This document shows, piece after piece, positions 18,396 through 27,020 of a DNA stretch of 64,000 nucleotides. The stretch spans positions 124,001 through 188,000 of the forward strand of contig JAFLBO010000001.1 in the NCBI GenBank assembly GCA_017303475.1, written 5' to 3'. The notes beneath the pieces were generated by a model. That model searched no databases and was not told the origin of the DNA. It worked only from the letters and a program-made list of their open reading frames with translations. Each line of letters starts with the position of its first letter. The first letter of the stretch is position 1. The DNA comes from Chitinophagales bacterium. Lineage in GTDB: Bacteria; Bacteroidota; Bacteroidia; Chitinophagales; Saprospiraceae. The position numbers and the translations under genes are program-made.

Positions 18396-18428
18396 AGACC
18401 TCGTAGGTTTCAAAAACCTACGAGGTCT
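18396..18428. repeat. Intergenic hairpin, array copy 7
   Basis: A 33-bp near-perfect palindrome, arms AGACCTCGTAGGTTT and AAACCTACGAGGTCT. It closes the array and separates it from the D-amino-acid operon, whose first ATG is 37 bp downstream. Confidence 0.9.
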
Positions 18429-18464
18429 GATACGCCCATCGTATTTTCGCCCAAAAACATACCC

Positions 18465-19514
18465 ATGCAATGCGCTATCATCCTAACCAACGGGTTATAC
18501 AGCACCAGCGATGCCAAAACCGCACATGGTCTGGTGCGCGGTACCAGTCGCTACTTAATCCAGGGGGTTATTGATCCGCCTCTGGCCGGACAAGATGCCG
18601 GCGCAGTGCTGGACGGCAAACTCCGGAATATTCCCATCTTCCAATCGCTGGATGATGCACTGAAGACCATTCCCGAATTGGATTGCCTGATCATTGGCGT
18701 GGCCACGGATGGCGGAATATTGCCGCTGGATATGTATGCCATCATCCAAAACGCCATTACACGCGGACTCTCTATCGTGAACGGACTACATGATTACCTG
18801 AGCTCGCACCCTGATCTGGTGGCCCTGGCTGAACAGCATGGCGTCCAGCTGACAGACATCCGCAAACCCAAAGCGCGCAAGGATCTGCACTTCTGGACCG
18901 GCGCTATTTTCGAGGTCAAAGCGCCCATTATCGCAGTAATGGGCATGGATTGTGCCATGGGCAAACGCACCACCGCACGCATGATACTGGAGGCCTGCGC
19001 CGAAGCAGGCCTGCGCGGCGCCATGATTTACACCGGACAAACCGGGTGGTTGCAAGGCGGTAAATACGGGTTCATTCTGGATTCTACCCTCAACGATTTT
19101 GTGTCAGGTGAACTCGAACATGCCATCGTTTCCTGCTGGAAAGAAACCACACCCGATCTGATTTTGCTCGAAGGACAATCATCCCTGCGCAATCCCAGCG
19201 GCCCCTGCGGACTTGAATTGCTGATCTCCGGACAAGCCAAAAACGTGGTGCTGGTACACGCGCCCAAGCGCAGGTATTTCGATATGGAACCACACTGGGG
19301 CGAGATTCCGCCCGTTGAGTCGGAGATTGACATTATGGCGAAATTTGGTTCAAGGGTGATCGCGCTGGCCTTAAATACGGAAGGCTGCTCTGATGCAGAA
19401 GCGCTTGATTATCAGCAATATTATGCCAAAAAACTGGGCATTCCGGTGCTGTTGCCTATTCAACAAGGCGTTGGCGCCCTGCTGCCTGTTTTACAAAACC
19501 TGATTAAACAATAG
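18465..19514 (+). CDS. DUF1611 family protein, DgcN-like (candidate D-glutamate N-acetyltransferase)
   Basis: Product of 349 aa from ATG 18465 (MQCAIILTNGLYST); the open frame extends upstream only through the array hairpin. The N-terminal third is a Rossmann-like DUF1611_N region (LDCLIIGVATDGG). The C-terminal DUF1611 domain contains a P-loop-like segment (VMGMDCAMGKRTTARMI), TGQTGWLQGG and LLEGQSSLRNP. DUF1611 members called DgcN have been described as D-glutamate N-acetyltransferases acting with an enolase-superfamily racemase, DgcA; the next gene, 4 nt away, is such an enzyme. Acetyl-CoA-dependent acetylation of D-glutamate or a related D-amino acid is therefore a good hypothesis, but other DUF1611 roles are not excluded. 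Confidence 0.8.
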   Translation: MQCAIILTNGLYSTSDAKTAHGLVRGTSRYLIQGVIDPPLAGQDAGAVLDGKLRNIPIFQSLDDALKTIPELDCLIIGVATDGGILPLDMYAIIQNAITRGLSIVNGLHDYLSSHPDLVALAEQHGVQLTDIRKPKARKDLHFWTGAIFEVKAPIIAVMGMDCAMGKRTTARMILEACAEAGLRGAMIYTGQTGWLQGGKYGFILDSTLNDFVSGELEHAIVSCWKETTPDLILLEGQSSLRNPSGPCGLELLISGQAKNVVLVHAPKRRYFDMEPHWGEIPPVESEIDIMAKFGSRVIALALNTEGCSDAEALDYQQYYAKKLGIPVLLPIQQGVGALLPVLQNLIKQ

Positions 19515-19518
19515 CGCC

Positions 19519-20598
19519 GTGAAAATCAGATCTATCGAGGCCTCGCTGAAGTACCTGCCCCTCACCAAACCCTACACCATTGCCCGGCATGCTGTTTCCG
19601 CCGTGGAAAACATCTTCCTCAAAATTACCCTCGAAAATGGCATCGTCGGCCTGGGAGCAGCCTGTCCGGCTGAGGAGGTAGTAGGGGAGACCTACGCGCA
19701 AACGTTTCAGCACTGTAGCTCTGAACTTGCCCAAACATTTGTCGGGCGGGATATCCGGCATTTCCGACAAATGATTGACGAGTGGAACCAACTTTTTCCG
19801 AATCTTCCCGGCACGCAGGCGGCTTTTGATATCGCGTTGCACGATGCTTTCGGGCAATTCCTGGATGTTCCGGTGGTGGCTTTTTTAGGACAAAAACACC
19901 GGGCATTGCCTACCTCTGTTACCATTGGCATTATGCCGGTAGCCGAAACCCTCTATGAGGCAGAGCAATATAAGCAATTGGGATTCAAGGTGTTAAAAGT
20001 AAAAACCGGTATGGATCCGGAAGAGGATATTGCCAGAATCCTGCAATTGCGCGAACGGTACGGCCGGCATTTTACCATTCGTGTGGATGCCAACCAGGGC
20101 TATAGCATGGCCGATTTGCAGCGTTTTCTGAAGGCCACTGAAAAGGCCGATATTGAATTGGTGGAACAACCCTTACCGGTGGGCATGGAATCTGAACTGC
20201 TCCAACTCGATGCCGGTACGCGCAAAATACTTGCCGCAGACGAATGTTTGAAATCGCCGGCGTTTGCGCTTAAACTGGCGCAGGAGCCCCAGCCATTTGG
20301 TATTTTTAACATCAAATTGATGAAATGCGGCGGCATCGCCCAGGCGCTCGAAATTGCCGGTATTGCTAAAAATGCTGGCATTGAACTCTTTTGGGGCTGC
20401 AACGATGAGAGTATTATCAGCATTACGGCTGCCCTCCACGCTGCTTATGCCTGTCCAAATACCCGATACATTGATCTGGACGGGAGTTTTGATCTGGCCG
20501 AAGATGTGGTAACAGGTGGCTTTCAACTGCGGGATGGATGCCTGGAACTGACCGCAAAACCGGGATTAGGTCTTAACCCAATAAATGATGCACTATGA
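19519..20598 (+). CDS. Dipeptide epimerase-like enolase-superfamily enzyme (DgcA-like)
   Basis: Product of 359 aa with a GTG start 4 nt after the preceding stop. The muconate-lactonizing/dipeptide-epimerase architecture is complete: K160 and K162 in KVLKVKTG, metal ligands D190 (VDANQGY), E216 (VEQPLP) and D241 (AADECL), and K266 (NIKLMKC) on the other face. Two facing lysines are typical of 1,1-proton-transfer racemases and epimerases such as L-Ala-D/L-Glu epimerase. The related DgcA is described as an N-acetyl-D-glutamate racemase and is paired with DgcN. Both a murein-peptide epimerase and an N-acyl-amino-acid racemase fit; the DUF1611 neighbour favours the latter. The next gene overlaps it by 4 nt (ATGA). 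Confidence 0.85.
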   Translation: MKIRSIEASLKYLPLTKPYTIARHAVSAVENIFLKITLENGIVGLGAACPAEEVVGETYAQTFQHCSSELAQTFVGRDIRHFRQMIDEWNQLFPNLPGTQAAFDIALHDAFGQFLDVPVVAFLGQKHRALPTSVTIGIMPVAETLYEAEQYKQLGFKVLKVKTGMDPEEDIARILQLRERYGRHFTIRVDANQGYSMADLQRFLKATEKADIELVEQPLPVGMESELLQLDAGTRKILAADECLKSPAFALKLAQEPQPFGIFNIKLMKCGGIAQALEIAGIAKNAGIELFWGCNDESIISITAALHAAYACPNTRYIDLDGSFDLAEDVVTGGFQLRDGCLELTAKPGLGLNPINDAL

Positions 20599-23117
20599 GG
20601 ATTATACTGTTGTTGCTGCTATGCCTTTTAACCCAGGTTTCCATGAGCGGCCAGGGAACATTCATCCCAAAACATCTGGATTCAGTGTTGCAATATCTGC
20701 AAAACATCCATCATTTCAATGGAACGGTTTTATATGCTGAAAACGGCAAAATTCAATATAAAAAGGCCCTTGGCGTGGAGGATTTCCGCACGGGGAAACC
20801 CTTAAACACACATTCGGCGTTTAACCTGGCATCGCTGTCCAAACAGTTTTTTGCCATGGGCATTCTGATCCTGACAGAGCAACGAAAATTGCACCTGGAT
20901 GATCATATTCAACAATATTTGCCCGAGCTGCCATACCCGGATATTACCATTCAACACTTGTTGCAACATACTTCGGGCCTGCCTGAATATTTCGATCTGT
21001 TCACCCTGTACAAAGAAGCCCTGGACACGCTTACCAACGAAGGTCTTATCCAATTATATGCCGACAAAAAGCCCCCGCTTGAGTTCGCCCCCGGTGAGCG
21101 CTGGGCGTATTGCAATACCAATTATGTACTGATCAGCGCCATCATTGAACGGGTTTCAGGCATGAACGCTGCGACTTTTATGGATAAAAACATCATAAAA
21201 CCTCTCGGGTTAAAGGATACCTACATTTACCACCTGCGTATGCCGGAAGTGCCTGAAAATCATGTGGTTGGATACAGGGAGGAAAACGGCGGATCCTGGC
21301 TGCACGACCTGATCAATGTAGACGGCGTAACCGGCGATGGCAACATGTATTCTTCTGTGGAAGATTTATGGACCTGGGAGCAGTCATGGTATACTGAAAA
21401 GCTGGTCAAAAAATCAACCCTCGAACTGGCGCTCAAACCATGTATCCTGAAAGACGGGAAAACGGCTCCTTACGGTTTTGGCTGGGGCATCGTAAAACCC
21501 GGAGAAATGTACCAGCACACCGGCGGCTGGAACGGTTTTGCCAACATCATTTGTCGCGACGTAAAAAACAAACGTTGTCTGGTTGTACTGAACAGCAATG
21601 GCAGTGGTATGTATATTCCGCTGGTGCAGGCCATTTTTGAGCATAAACCTTACAAACTTCCACGTACTACCCTCATTACCAATGTTCAGGTGATAGATGG
21701 AACAGGCATCCCGGCCAGGGCTGCTTCTGTTCGGGTAATGGATGAAACCATAGAGGCGGTGGGGCAGCTGAAACCATACCCCGGCGAAACCGTCGTAGAC
21801 GGACAGGGTAAAGTGCTGGCTCCGGGATTTATTGATACGCACAGTCATTTAGCTGGATCTACAGAAGATTACCCTGAGGCACTTGCTGCCTTGAATCAGG
21901 GCGTTACCACCATAGTTTCCGGGCAGGACGGTTACGGAAGTTGGATAGACAGTATTCAGGCGCAATTTGCCCGAAAACCCATTGCAATCAACATAGCTAC
22001 TTATACCGGCCAAACTGCGCTTCGTGAAATGGTTATGGGTGGTTCCGATCAACTGAAAAGGTCGGCCACGCAGCAGGAAATTGATCAAATGAAGGTGATT
22101 TTGCGCAATGAAATGAAAAAGGGCTCCCTCGGCTTGTCAACTGGCCTGGAATATGCCGGCGCTTATTTTTCCACACATGACGAAGTCATCCAATTGGCTA
22201 AAGTCACAGCTGAAGAAAAAGGCAGGTACATCAGTCATTTGCGGAGCGAGGATATTGCACTCAAGGAGGCCATCAGCGAGATCATCGAGATTGGTCGGCA
22301 GGCAAAATTACCGGTTCAAATTTCTCATTTTAAGATTGCATTGAAAGATGATTGGGGAACGGCGCCCCAATTATTGGCCTGGCTGGAATCTGCCCGAACC
22401 GAAGGCATTGATATTACGGCCGATTGTTATCCTTATGTGTTCTGGAATAGTACGATGAAAGTATTATTCCCCAAAACCGACTACAACAACCCCGTAAGTG
22501 CCCAGTATGCAGTGGATCACACGTTTGATCCGGCGCAATCCATAGTGCCCAGGTTTGCGGCTAATCCGGTCTATGCGGGCAAAACCATTTCAGAGATTGC
22601 AGCTTTGCGCCAGGAAACGCCTGCCCAAACCCTCATGGGACTGATTGCTGAAGCAGATGCGTATGAAGCTGCCCATCCGGATGCCACAGGTATAGAAGCC
22701 ATACTTGGTAAATCCATGCTGGAAGAAGACGTTGCCAATATTTTGGCCTGGGCGCATACCAATATCTGCTCAGACGGGGCCAATGGCGGTCATCCGAGGG
22801 GTTATGGATCGTTTACGCGCGTGTTGGGTATGTATGTGCGCGAACAGAAAATTATGAGCCTGGAAACAGCTATCCAAAAAATGACCAGTCTGGCCGCTGC
22901 GCACGTGGGTATAGCTAACAGGGGCATTTTAGCGCCTGGCTATGCGGCAGATTTGGTGCTGTTTGATCCCGCAACGGTGAAAGATAATGCCAGCGTACAA
23001 AATCCCAGGGCGCTGTCTGACGGCATCCTGAAAGTTTGGGTAAATGGCCATTGTGTGTATGAGGATCAAAAAGCTACCAAATGGTATCCGGGCAAGTTTG
23101 TTGGCCGGAAAGAGTAG
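20595..23117 (+). CDS. Secreted fusion of S12 serine hydrolase and N-acyl-D-amino-acid deacylase
   Basis: Product of 840 aa with a signal peptide (MRIILLLLLCLLTQVSMSGQ). Residues ~25-350 are a class C beta-lactamase/S12 peptidase domain: S80-x-x-K83 (SLSK), Y172-x-N174 and H308-T-G. Residues ~360-840 are an amidohydrolase of the D-aminoacylase type: FIDTHSH (metal-binding H416, H418), HLRSED, QISHFK and the SDGANGGHPRG segment. S12 enzymes include D-aminopeptidases and DD-peptidases; the second domain removes acyl groups from N-acyl-D-amino acids. The fusion could release and deacylate D-residues from peptidoglycan or D-peptides outside the cytoplasm. The ATG overlaps the epimerase stop (ATGA), indicating translational coupling. 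Confidence 0.85.
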   Translation: MRIILLLLLCLLTQVSMSGQGTFIPKHLDSVLQYLQNIHHFNGTVLYAENGKIQYKKALGVEDFRTGKPLNTHSAFNLASLSKQFFAMGILILTEQRKLHLDDHIQQYLPELPYPDITIQHLLQHTSGLPEYFDLFTLYKEALDTLTNEGLIQLYADKKPPLEFAPGERWAYCNTNYVLISAIIERVSGMNAATFMDKNIIKPLGLKDTYIYHLRMPEVPENHVVGYREENGGSWLHDLINVDGVTGDGNMYSSVEDLWTWEQSWYTEKLVKKSTLELALKPCILKDGKTAPYGFGWGIVKPGEMYQHTGGWNGFANIICRDVKNKRCLVVLNSNGSGMYIPLVQAIFEHKPYKLPRTTLITNVQVIDGTGIPARAASVRVMDETIEAVGQLKPYPGETVVDGQGKVLAPGFIDTHSHLAGSTEDYPEALAALNQGVTTIVSGQDGYGSWIDSIQAQFARKPIAINIATYTGQTALREMVMGGSDQLKRSATQQEIDQMKVILRNEMKKGSLGLSTGLEYAGAYFSTHDEVIQLAKVTAEEKGRYISHLRSEDIALKEAISEIIEIGRQAKLPVQISHFKIALKDDWGTAPQLLAWLESARTEGIDITADCYPYVFWNSTMKVLFPKTDYNNPVSAQYAVDHTFDPAQSIVPRFAANPVYAGKTISEIAALRQETPAQTLMGLIAEADAYEAAHPDATGIEAILGKSMLEEDVANILAWAHTNICSDGANGGHPRGYGSFTRVLGMYVREQKIMSLETAIQKMTSLAAAHVGIANRGILAPGYAADLVLFDPATVKDNASVQNPRALSDGILKVWVNGHCVYEDQKATKWYPGKFVGRKE

Positions 23118-23244
23118 GGGAGTGCTACAAACACCCTTCTGAATTCAACCAATACAGGCTAAATGGCGTGCTTCATCCTTTTTCAATAATCAATCTTTCA
23201 GCATTGCCCACCTTAGCTTACATTGTTCAATCAATTAAGCTATC

Positions 23245-24366
23245 ATGACAAAATCCATCCTCCTGATGGCATGCCTTACGGGTGTTGCCCTCTTCCCATC
23301 ATTTGCTGACGCACAGGCGTTACGCATCCCCCAAACCACCAATTTTACCTGCAATGCCGGTCGAAATATTGGAGTTACCGACATCCAAATCCACTGGAAT
23401 GCCCCCGGCGTGAAGGGCCGTGAAGGCAAAATCTGGGGTACAGATGTGGCCTGGTATGGCTTTCAGGTTTTGGGTTTTGGATCCAACGTAGAGTCTCCCT
23501 GGAGAGCTGGTGCAGATGAATGTACCACCATCTCATTCTCCACTGATGTAACGATTAACGGCGCTAAGCTCCCTGCAGGCAAATACGGCTTTTTTATTGC
23601 CCTGTATCCGGATTCCAGTGTGTTGATTTTCAACAAAAACGTAGATGGCTGGGGAAGCTATTTCTATCGGAGTGAACTGGATGTACTGCGTGTCAGCACC
23701 CGACAACTGAAAAACCAGCCTGCTCTGCAGGAGCGACTCACCTTTAATTTTTACAGCCAAACCGACTCCTCAGTGGAAATTGCACTGGAATGGGAACGTT
23801 GGAAAATTCCTTTTACCGTTGGTATTGACACCAAATTAACTACTCTGGAACACATCAAAGCACAAATGAGTGGCGCCCTTGGGTTTGATCCGCCGAGCCT
23901 GGAGGCCGCTGCGCAATGGTGCCTGAATCAAAATGTGTATTTGGATGGAGCTTTGCAATGGATCAATACGGCTACTGACCCTCAGTTTGTGTCTACACCA
24001 TCGTTTAGGGCACTATCCACCAAAGCAGGGATTCTGGAAGCCCAGGGCAAAACCACTGAGGCTGCTGCTATCATGGATAAAGCCCTGGAAAACGGTTCCG
24101 TGCTGGAACTGCATGGTTATGGCCGACAACTACTCGGCCGAAAAAAAGTGAAAGAAGCCATGGCTGTTTTTCAAAAAAATCACCAAAAACACCAGGGCGC
24201 CTGGCCCTCCAACGCAGGGCTCATGCGCGGGTACAGCGCTATGGGCGACTTGAAATCGGCCCTTAAATACGCAAAATTAGCGCTGGAACAGGCGCCGGAT
24301 GCTACCAATAAAGACTTCCTGAAAAGGATGGTTGAACGCTTGGAGCAGGGAAAACCACTTGATTAA
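23245..24366 (+). CDS. DUF2911 domain protein with TPR-like C-terminus
   Basis: Product of 373 aa with a signal peptide (MTKSILLMACLTGVALFPSF). The N-terminal ~190 aa match DUF2911 (ALRIPQTTNF, IWGTDVAWYGFQVLGFG, WRAGADECTTISFS, LPAGKYGFFI, SYFYRSELDVLRV). The C-terminal ~150 aa are helical with TPR-like character (AILEAQGKTTEAAAIMDKAL, GDLKSALKYAKLALEQAPD). DUF2911 proteins are common in Bacteroidota and have no known activity. A 127-bp gap separates it from the D-amino-acid operon, so it probably has its own promoter. A strong hairpin follows. Confidence 0.85.
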   Translation: MTKSILLMACLTGVALFPSFADAQALRIPQTTNFTCNAGRNIGVTDIQIHWNAPGVKGREGKIWGTDVAWYGFQVLGFGSNVESPWRAGADECTTISFSTDVTINGAKLPAGKYGFFIALYPDSSVLIFNKNVDGWGSYFYRSELDVLRVSTRQLKNQPALQERLTFNFYSQTDSSVEIALEWERWKIPFTVGIDTKLTTLEHIKAQMSGALGFDPPSLEAAAQWCLNQNVYLDGALQWINTATDPQFVSTPSFRALSTKAGILEAQGKTTEAAAIMDKALENGSVLELHGYGRQLLGRKKVKEAMAVFQKNHQKHQGAWPSNAGLMRGYSAMGDLKSALKYAKLALEQAPDATNKDFLKRMVERLEQGKPLD

Positions 24367-24386
24367 ATTCTGTAGTTTCAAAGTGC

Positions 24387-24429
24387 CCAACAGCCTTCAT
24401 TCCTCCGGGAGTGAAGGCTGTTGGTTTTT
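24387..24429 (+). terminator. Rho-independent terminator of the DUF2911 gene
   Basis: A 13-bp perfect stem, CCAACAGCCTTCA / TGAAGGCTGTTGG, with a 12-nt loop followed by TTTTTG. It also encodes the last codons of the convergent DUF559 gene, so it may act for both strands. Confidence 0.8.
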
Positions 24430-24810
24430 GATGGTTTCCAGTATGCAATTCAGTACAGTTGCGAAGTCAGTCATTACCTGATTATTGGTAAATCTGAGAA
24501 CGGTTATGCCTACTTCCTGCAAAACAGCGGTTCTTTGAGCATCATATGCAGCTTGTTCTGGGGTAAAATGGTATCCGCCATCCACTTCCACAGCTATTTT
24601 GGCCACATGGCAGTAAAAATCCAGTATATACCGACAAGCAGGATGCTGGCGCCGGAATTTAAATCCACCCAACTGTTTGCCTTTCAAGGCATTCCAGAGT
24701 TTGTCCTCTGCCTCCGTTGGTTTCAGGCGGTTTTGTAAGGCATATTGAAATGATTTTGCCGGAGCATGATGAAACATTTGGGGCTTCTTTGAAGCATCAT
24801 CGTTTGTCAT
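24397..24810 (-). CDS. DUF559 family endonuclease-like protein (Vsr-like fold)
   Basis: Product of 137 aa from ATG at 24810 (MTNDDASKKPQMFHH). The frame is open further upstream to 25056 only because it runs through a long inverted repeat, so that extension is rejected. The core is typical of DUF559: NRLKPTEAEDKLWNALKGKQLGG, FKFRRQHPACRYILDFYC, AVEVDGGYH and VLRFTNNQV. The acidic ILDFYC and VEVDG residues form the PD-(D/E)XK-like site of very-short-patch-repair relatives. These small proteins are widespread and their substrate is unknown. The 3' end overlaps the neighbouring gene's terminator. Confidence 0.85.
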   Translation of the reverse strand: MTNDDASKKPQMFHHAPAKSFQYALQNRLKPTEAEDKLWNALKGKQLGGFKFRRQHPACRYILDFYCHVAKIAVEVDGGYHFTPEQAAYDAQRTAVLQEVGITVLRFTNNQVMTDFATVLNCILETIKNQQPSLPEE

Positions 24811-24889
24811 ATGGTTTAATTTGAGGGTGAAACAATACCCTAAAATACGCTCCTTATTTAACAAAAACAAGCGCTCACCTATTTTTTGA

Positions 24890-25036
24890 CATTGTGCCGC
24901 GCGTCCACCGCCCCCGACCCCTGAAGGGGGGTACTTTTCGTGGGGGCTTTGCCCCACAAATCTATAATAGACCTCAAATTCCCTTCGAAAAGTACTCCCC
25001 TTCAGGGGTCGGGGGCGGTGGACGCGCGGCACAATG
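24890..25036. repeat. 147-bp long inverted repeat, 51-bp arms
   Basis: Arms 24890-24940 and 24986-25036 are reverse complements with a single mismatch. They include GCGCGTCCACCGCCCCCGAC and a nested CCCCTGAAGGGG. The 45-bp centre has a short GTGGGGGCTTTGCCCCAC hairpin. No coding capacity and no obvious target duplication were found. It may be a MITE-like or REP-like palindrome; it would fold into a very stable hairpin and could separate the flanking DUF559 gene and the 25143 gene. Confidence 0.85.
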
Positions 25037-25142
25037 CCCAAAAAAACACAAACCAATTGGCCAAATTTATCCGAAATTGCCAGGATTTCCCTATAATTGC
25101 TCTCCTTTCAATCTGATACCAATTAAATACTGCTTGCTTCTT

Positions 25143-25610
25143 ATGGGAATTATCAAGCCAATAGGCGCTTTGGAACGTGGCATCACCAAAGATGAGTTGG
25201 TAGCTTTGGGTGAGGCTGATGCACAAGCCGTTATAGACAGCGGACAATATGATTTGCTGAAAGTGTACGTTGAAATGAAACGTTATGAGCTATATTTAAA
25301 AGCAGCCATGGATAAAATCCGGGATGCAGCTTTGGTGGTTGCACAGGAAACCGGTTTGAAATCATTCAATTATGCGGAAGCACAGGTCACCAATACTCAA
25401 CGACGAGTGTATCATTTTGAGCAGGATCCTACCTGGCGGAGTTTACACGAAACATTAGAGTACCAAAAAAGCAGGTTGAAAAATCATGAAGAAACGCTAA
25501 AGCAGCTCGAAGGCGAGAATGTTTCCTATGTGGATGAAGAGACCGGAGAATTGATTGAGCTGATTGCTCCAACCATGGAAGTGGTGGAAAGTATCATGGT
25601 TAAACTATAA
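25143..25610 (+). CDS. Unrecognised small protein, 155 aa
   Basis: ATG 25143 (MGIIKPIGALERGITKDEL) is chosen; the upstream extension runs through the inverted repeat. No signal peptide is visible. The product looks mostly alpha-helical with a likely coiled coil (TLEYQKSRLKNHEETLKQLE) and then a beta-hairpin-like GENVSYVDEETGELIELI. It contains no recognised motif. It precedes the YiiX-like gene by 22 nt on the same strand and may form an operon with it. A phage- or plasmid-derived origin is possible but not supported by anything specific. Confidence 0.7.
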   Translation: MGIIKPIGALERGITKDELVALGEADAQAVIDSGQYDLLKVYVEMKRYELYLKAAMDKIRDAALVVAQETGLKSFNYAEAQVTNTQRRVYHFEQDPTWRSLHETLEYQKSRLKNHEETLKQLEGENVSYVDEETGELIELIAPTMEVVESIMVKL

Positions 25611-25632
25611 TCAACATACAGCCAACCTACAG

Positions 25633-26268
25633 ATGAACCGCAACTATATTTTTCCAGGCATCTTATTAGTGCTTTTACTACAGTCGGGTACTTCAAAGTC
25701 GTTCCAACCAATTGATTTTCAGTACTTAAAAAATGGCGACCTAATCTTCCAGACCTCGCTTTCCAGTCAAAGTAAAGCAGTACAGTTGGCCACACGCTCT
25801 GTGTATTCGCATTGTGGCATTGTATTTCAGGAAAACGGAAAATACTATGTGTTTGAAGCGGTGCAACCCGTGAAACGAACACCCTTGCAAAAATGGATTA
25901 ACCGGGGTGAAAATGGTACATATGTGGTTAAACGACTTAAAAATGCCGATCAGGTACTTACGCCGGAAGTGTTGCGGCAAATGAAACAAATAGCCGGCGG
26001 ATTTGCAGGGAAACCTTATGATTTGACCTTTGAATGGTCTGATGATCGAATCTATTGCTCCGAATTAATCTGGAAAATTTATCAACGTGCCACAGGTATT
26101 GAAATTGGTCAGTTAGCGCAATTGAAAAGTTTTGATCTGAGCGCCAAACCCGTACAAAAGAAAATGAAAGAGCGATACGGAGAACAGATACCCTGGAATG
26201 AGCCGGTAATTTCTCCAGCCGCTATTTTTGACAGCGACCTGCTGGTAACTGTCAAAAATAACGATTGA
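25633..26268 (+). CDS. YiiX/YebB-like permuted NlpC/P60 cysteine hydrolase
   Basis: Product of 211 aa with a signal peptide or membrane anchor (MNRNYIFPGILLVLLLQSG). It begins with the family pattern LKNGDLIFQTS, then VYSHCGIVF with the candidate catalytic His, YYVFEAVQPV, and finally GKPYDLTFEWSDDRIYCSELIWK with the candidate nucleophile Cys. This order (His before Cys) is the permuted papain-like fold of YiiX. Such enzymes are predicted amidases acting on peptides or lipids at the envelope. The substrate is unknown. Confidence 0.85.
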   Translation: MNRNYIFPGILLVLLLQSGTSKSFQPIDFQYLKNGDLIFQTSLSSQSKAVQLATRSVYSHCGIVFQENGKYYVFEAVQPVKRTPLQKWINRGENGTYVVKRLKNADQVLTPEVLRQMKQIAGGFAGKPYDLTFEWSDDRIYCSELIWKIYQRATGIEIGQLAQLKSFDLSAKPVQKKMKERYGEQIPWNEPVISPAAIFDSDLLVTVKNND

Positions 26269-26281
26269 AATTCTGAGATAA

Positions 26282-26887
26282 TTAATTGCGTTTTACCCTC
26301 GTAATCTTATCTGCATTCAACATTTTAATCAATTCCTGCCTGGAATAGCCAATGCCTGTATTGATATAATTTTTCTCCTGATCAATACCTGCCAGTCCGC
26401 GTACTTTATTCACAGAATATTGATTTTCAGCACAATAGACTGAATCGTCTGTAACAGCTATCACTTTTTGTGTGGTATAATCCCGGATTGCATCCTTTAT
26501 TTCATACACGTCACCTATAGCCGGATCGTTGATGAACGCAAGATTGTCCCGGTCATTATTGATGCTCGTATAGATACCTAACACAAAAAGGCCGCCAATG
26601 ACGAATAATCCGGAAAAATGCTTCAATGGCGTTTTGACTTCGTCCATCATCGGACGTATGGCATCTCTCAGCTGAGAAGGCATGTCTTTTTCATCAAAGG
26701 TTTTTCGGCAATGCTCGCATTGTGCGGCTATGGTTCTGCCCATTGGAATGGTTGGAATCCAGTACAAATGACCATAATTACCCACAACGGCGCCGTGAAT
26801 ACTATTGTTGGTTTGGCAACTGGGGCAACTGATACCAAAAATGTGCTCCTGTCTGATCACAGAAGCTTTCTTTCCAAAGAAAATCAT
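26282..26887 (-). CDS. Zinc-ribbon membrane protein, 201 aa
   Basis: The N-terminus carries two Cys pairs (CPSC at about residue 21 and CEHC near 58), as in a zinc ribbon, followed by one hydrophobic helix (LFVIGGLFVLGIYTSI). A ~90-aa C-terminal domain follows (DPAIGDVYEIKDAIRDYTTQ). This arrangement resembles small zinc-ribbon membrane proteins of Bacteroidota with no assigned role. It is convergent with the YiiX-like gene, 13 bp apart, and divergent from the LRR gene across a 133-bp gap that should contain both promoters. Confidence 0.75.
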   Translation of the reverse strand: MIFFGKKASVIRQEHIFGISCPSCQTNNSIHGAVVGNYGHLYWIPTIPMGRTIAAQCEHCRKTFDEKDMPSQLRDAIRPMMDEVKTPLKHFSGLFVIGGLFVLGIYTSINNDRDNLAFINDPAIGDVYEIKDAIRDYTTQKVIAVTDDSVYCAENQYSVNKVRGLAGIDQEKNYINTGIGYSRQELIKMLNADKITRVKRN

Positions 26888-27020
26888 GAATAAAGGGTTT
26901 TAGTTATTTTATAAAATCAAAAGATCAAAGATAAATGGTCATACCGGCTAAAGAAACTTTTTGATGATAATTATGGTTCTTCACTAAATAGCCATTTAAC
27001 CACCTCGATACCGTTTCTTC

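Noticed and set aside
8531..18428. Array hairpins as rho-independent terminators
   Set aside because: No T run follows the stems, and the same unit appears even where the next gene starts within 20-50 bp; a different role is more likely.
24811..25056. Longer N-terminus for the DUF559 protein, and for the 25143 gene from 24894
   Set aside because: Both frames run through the long inverted repeat and gain proline- and glycine-rich sequence typical of read-through.
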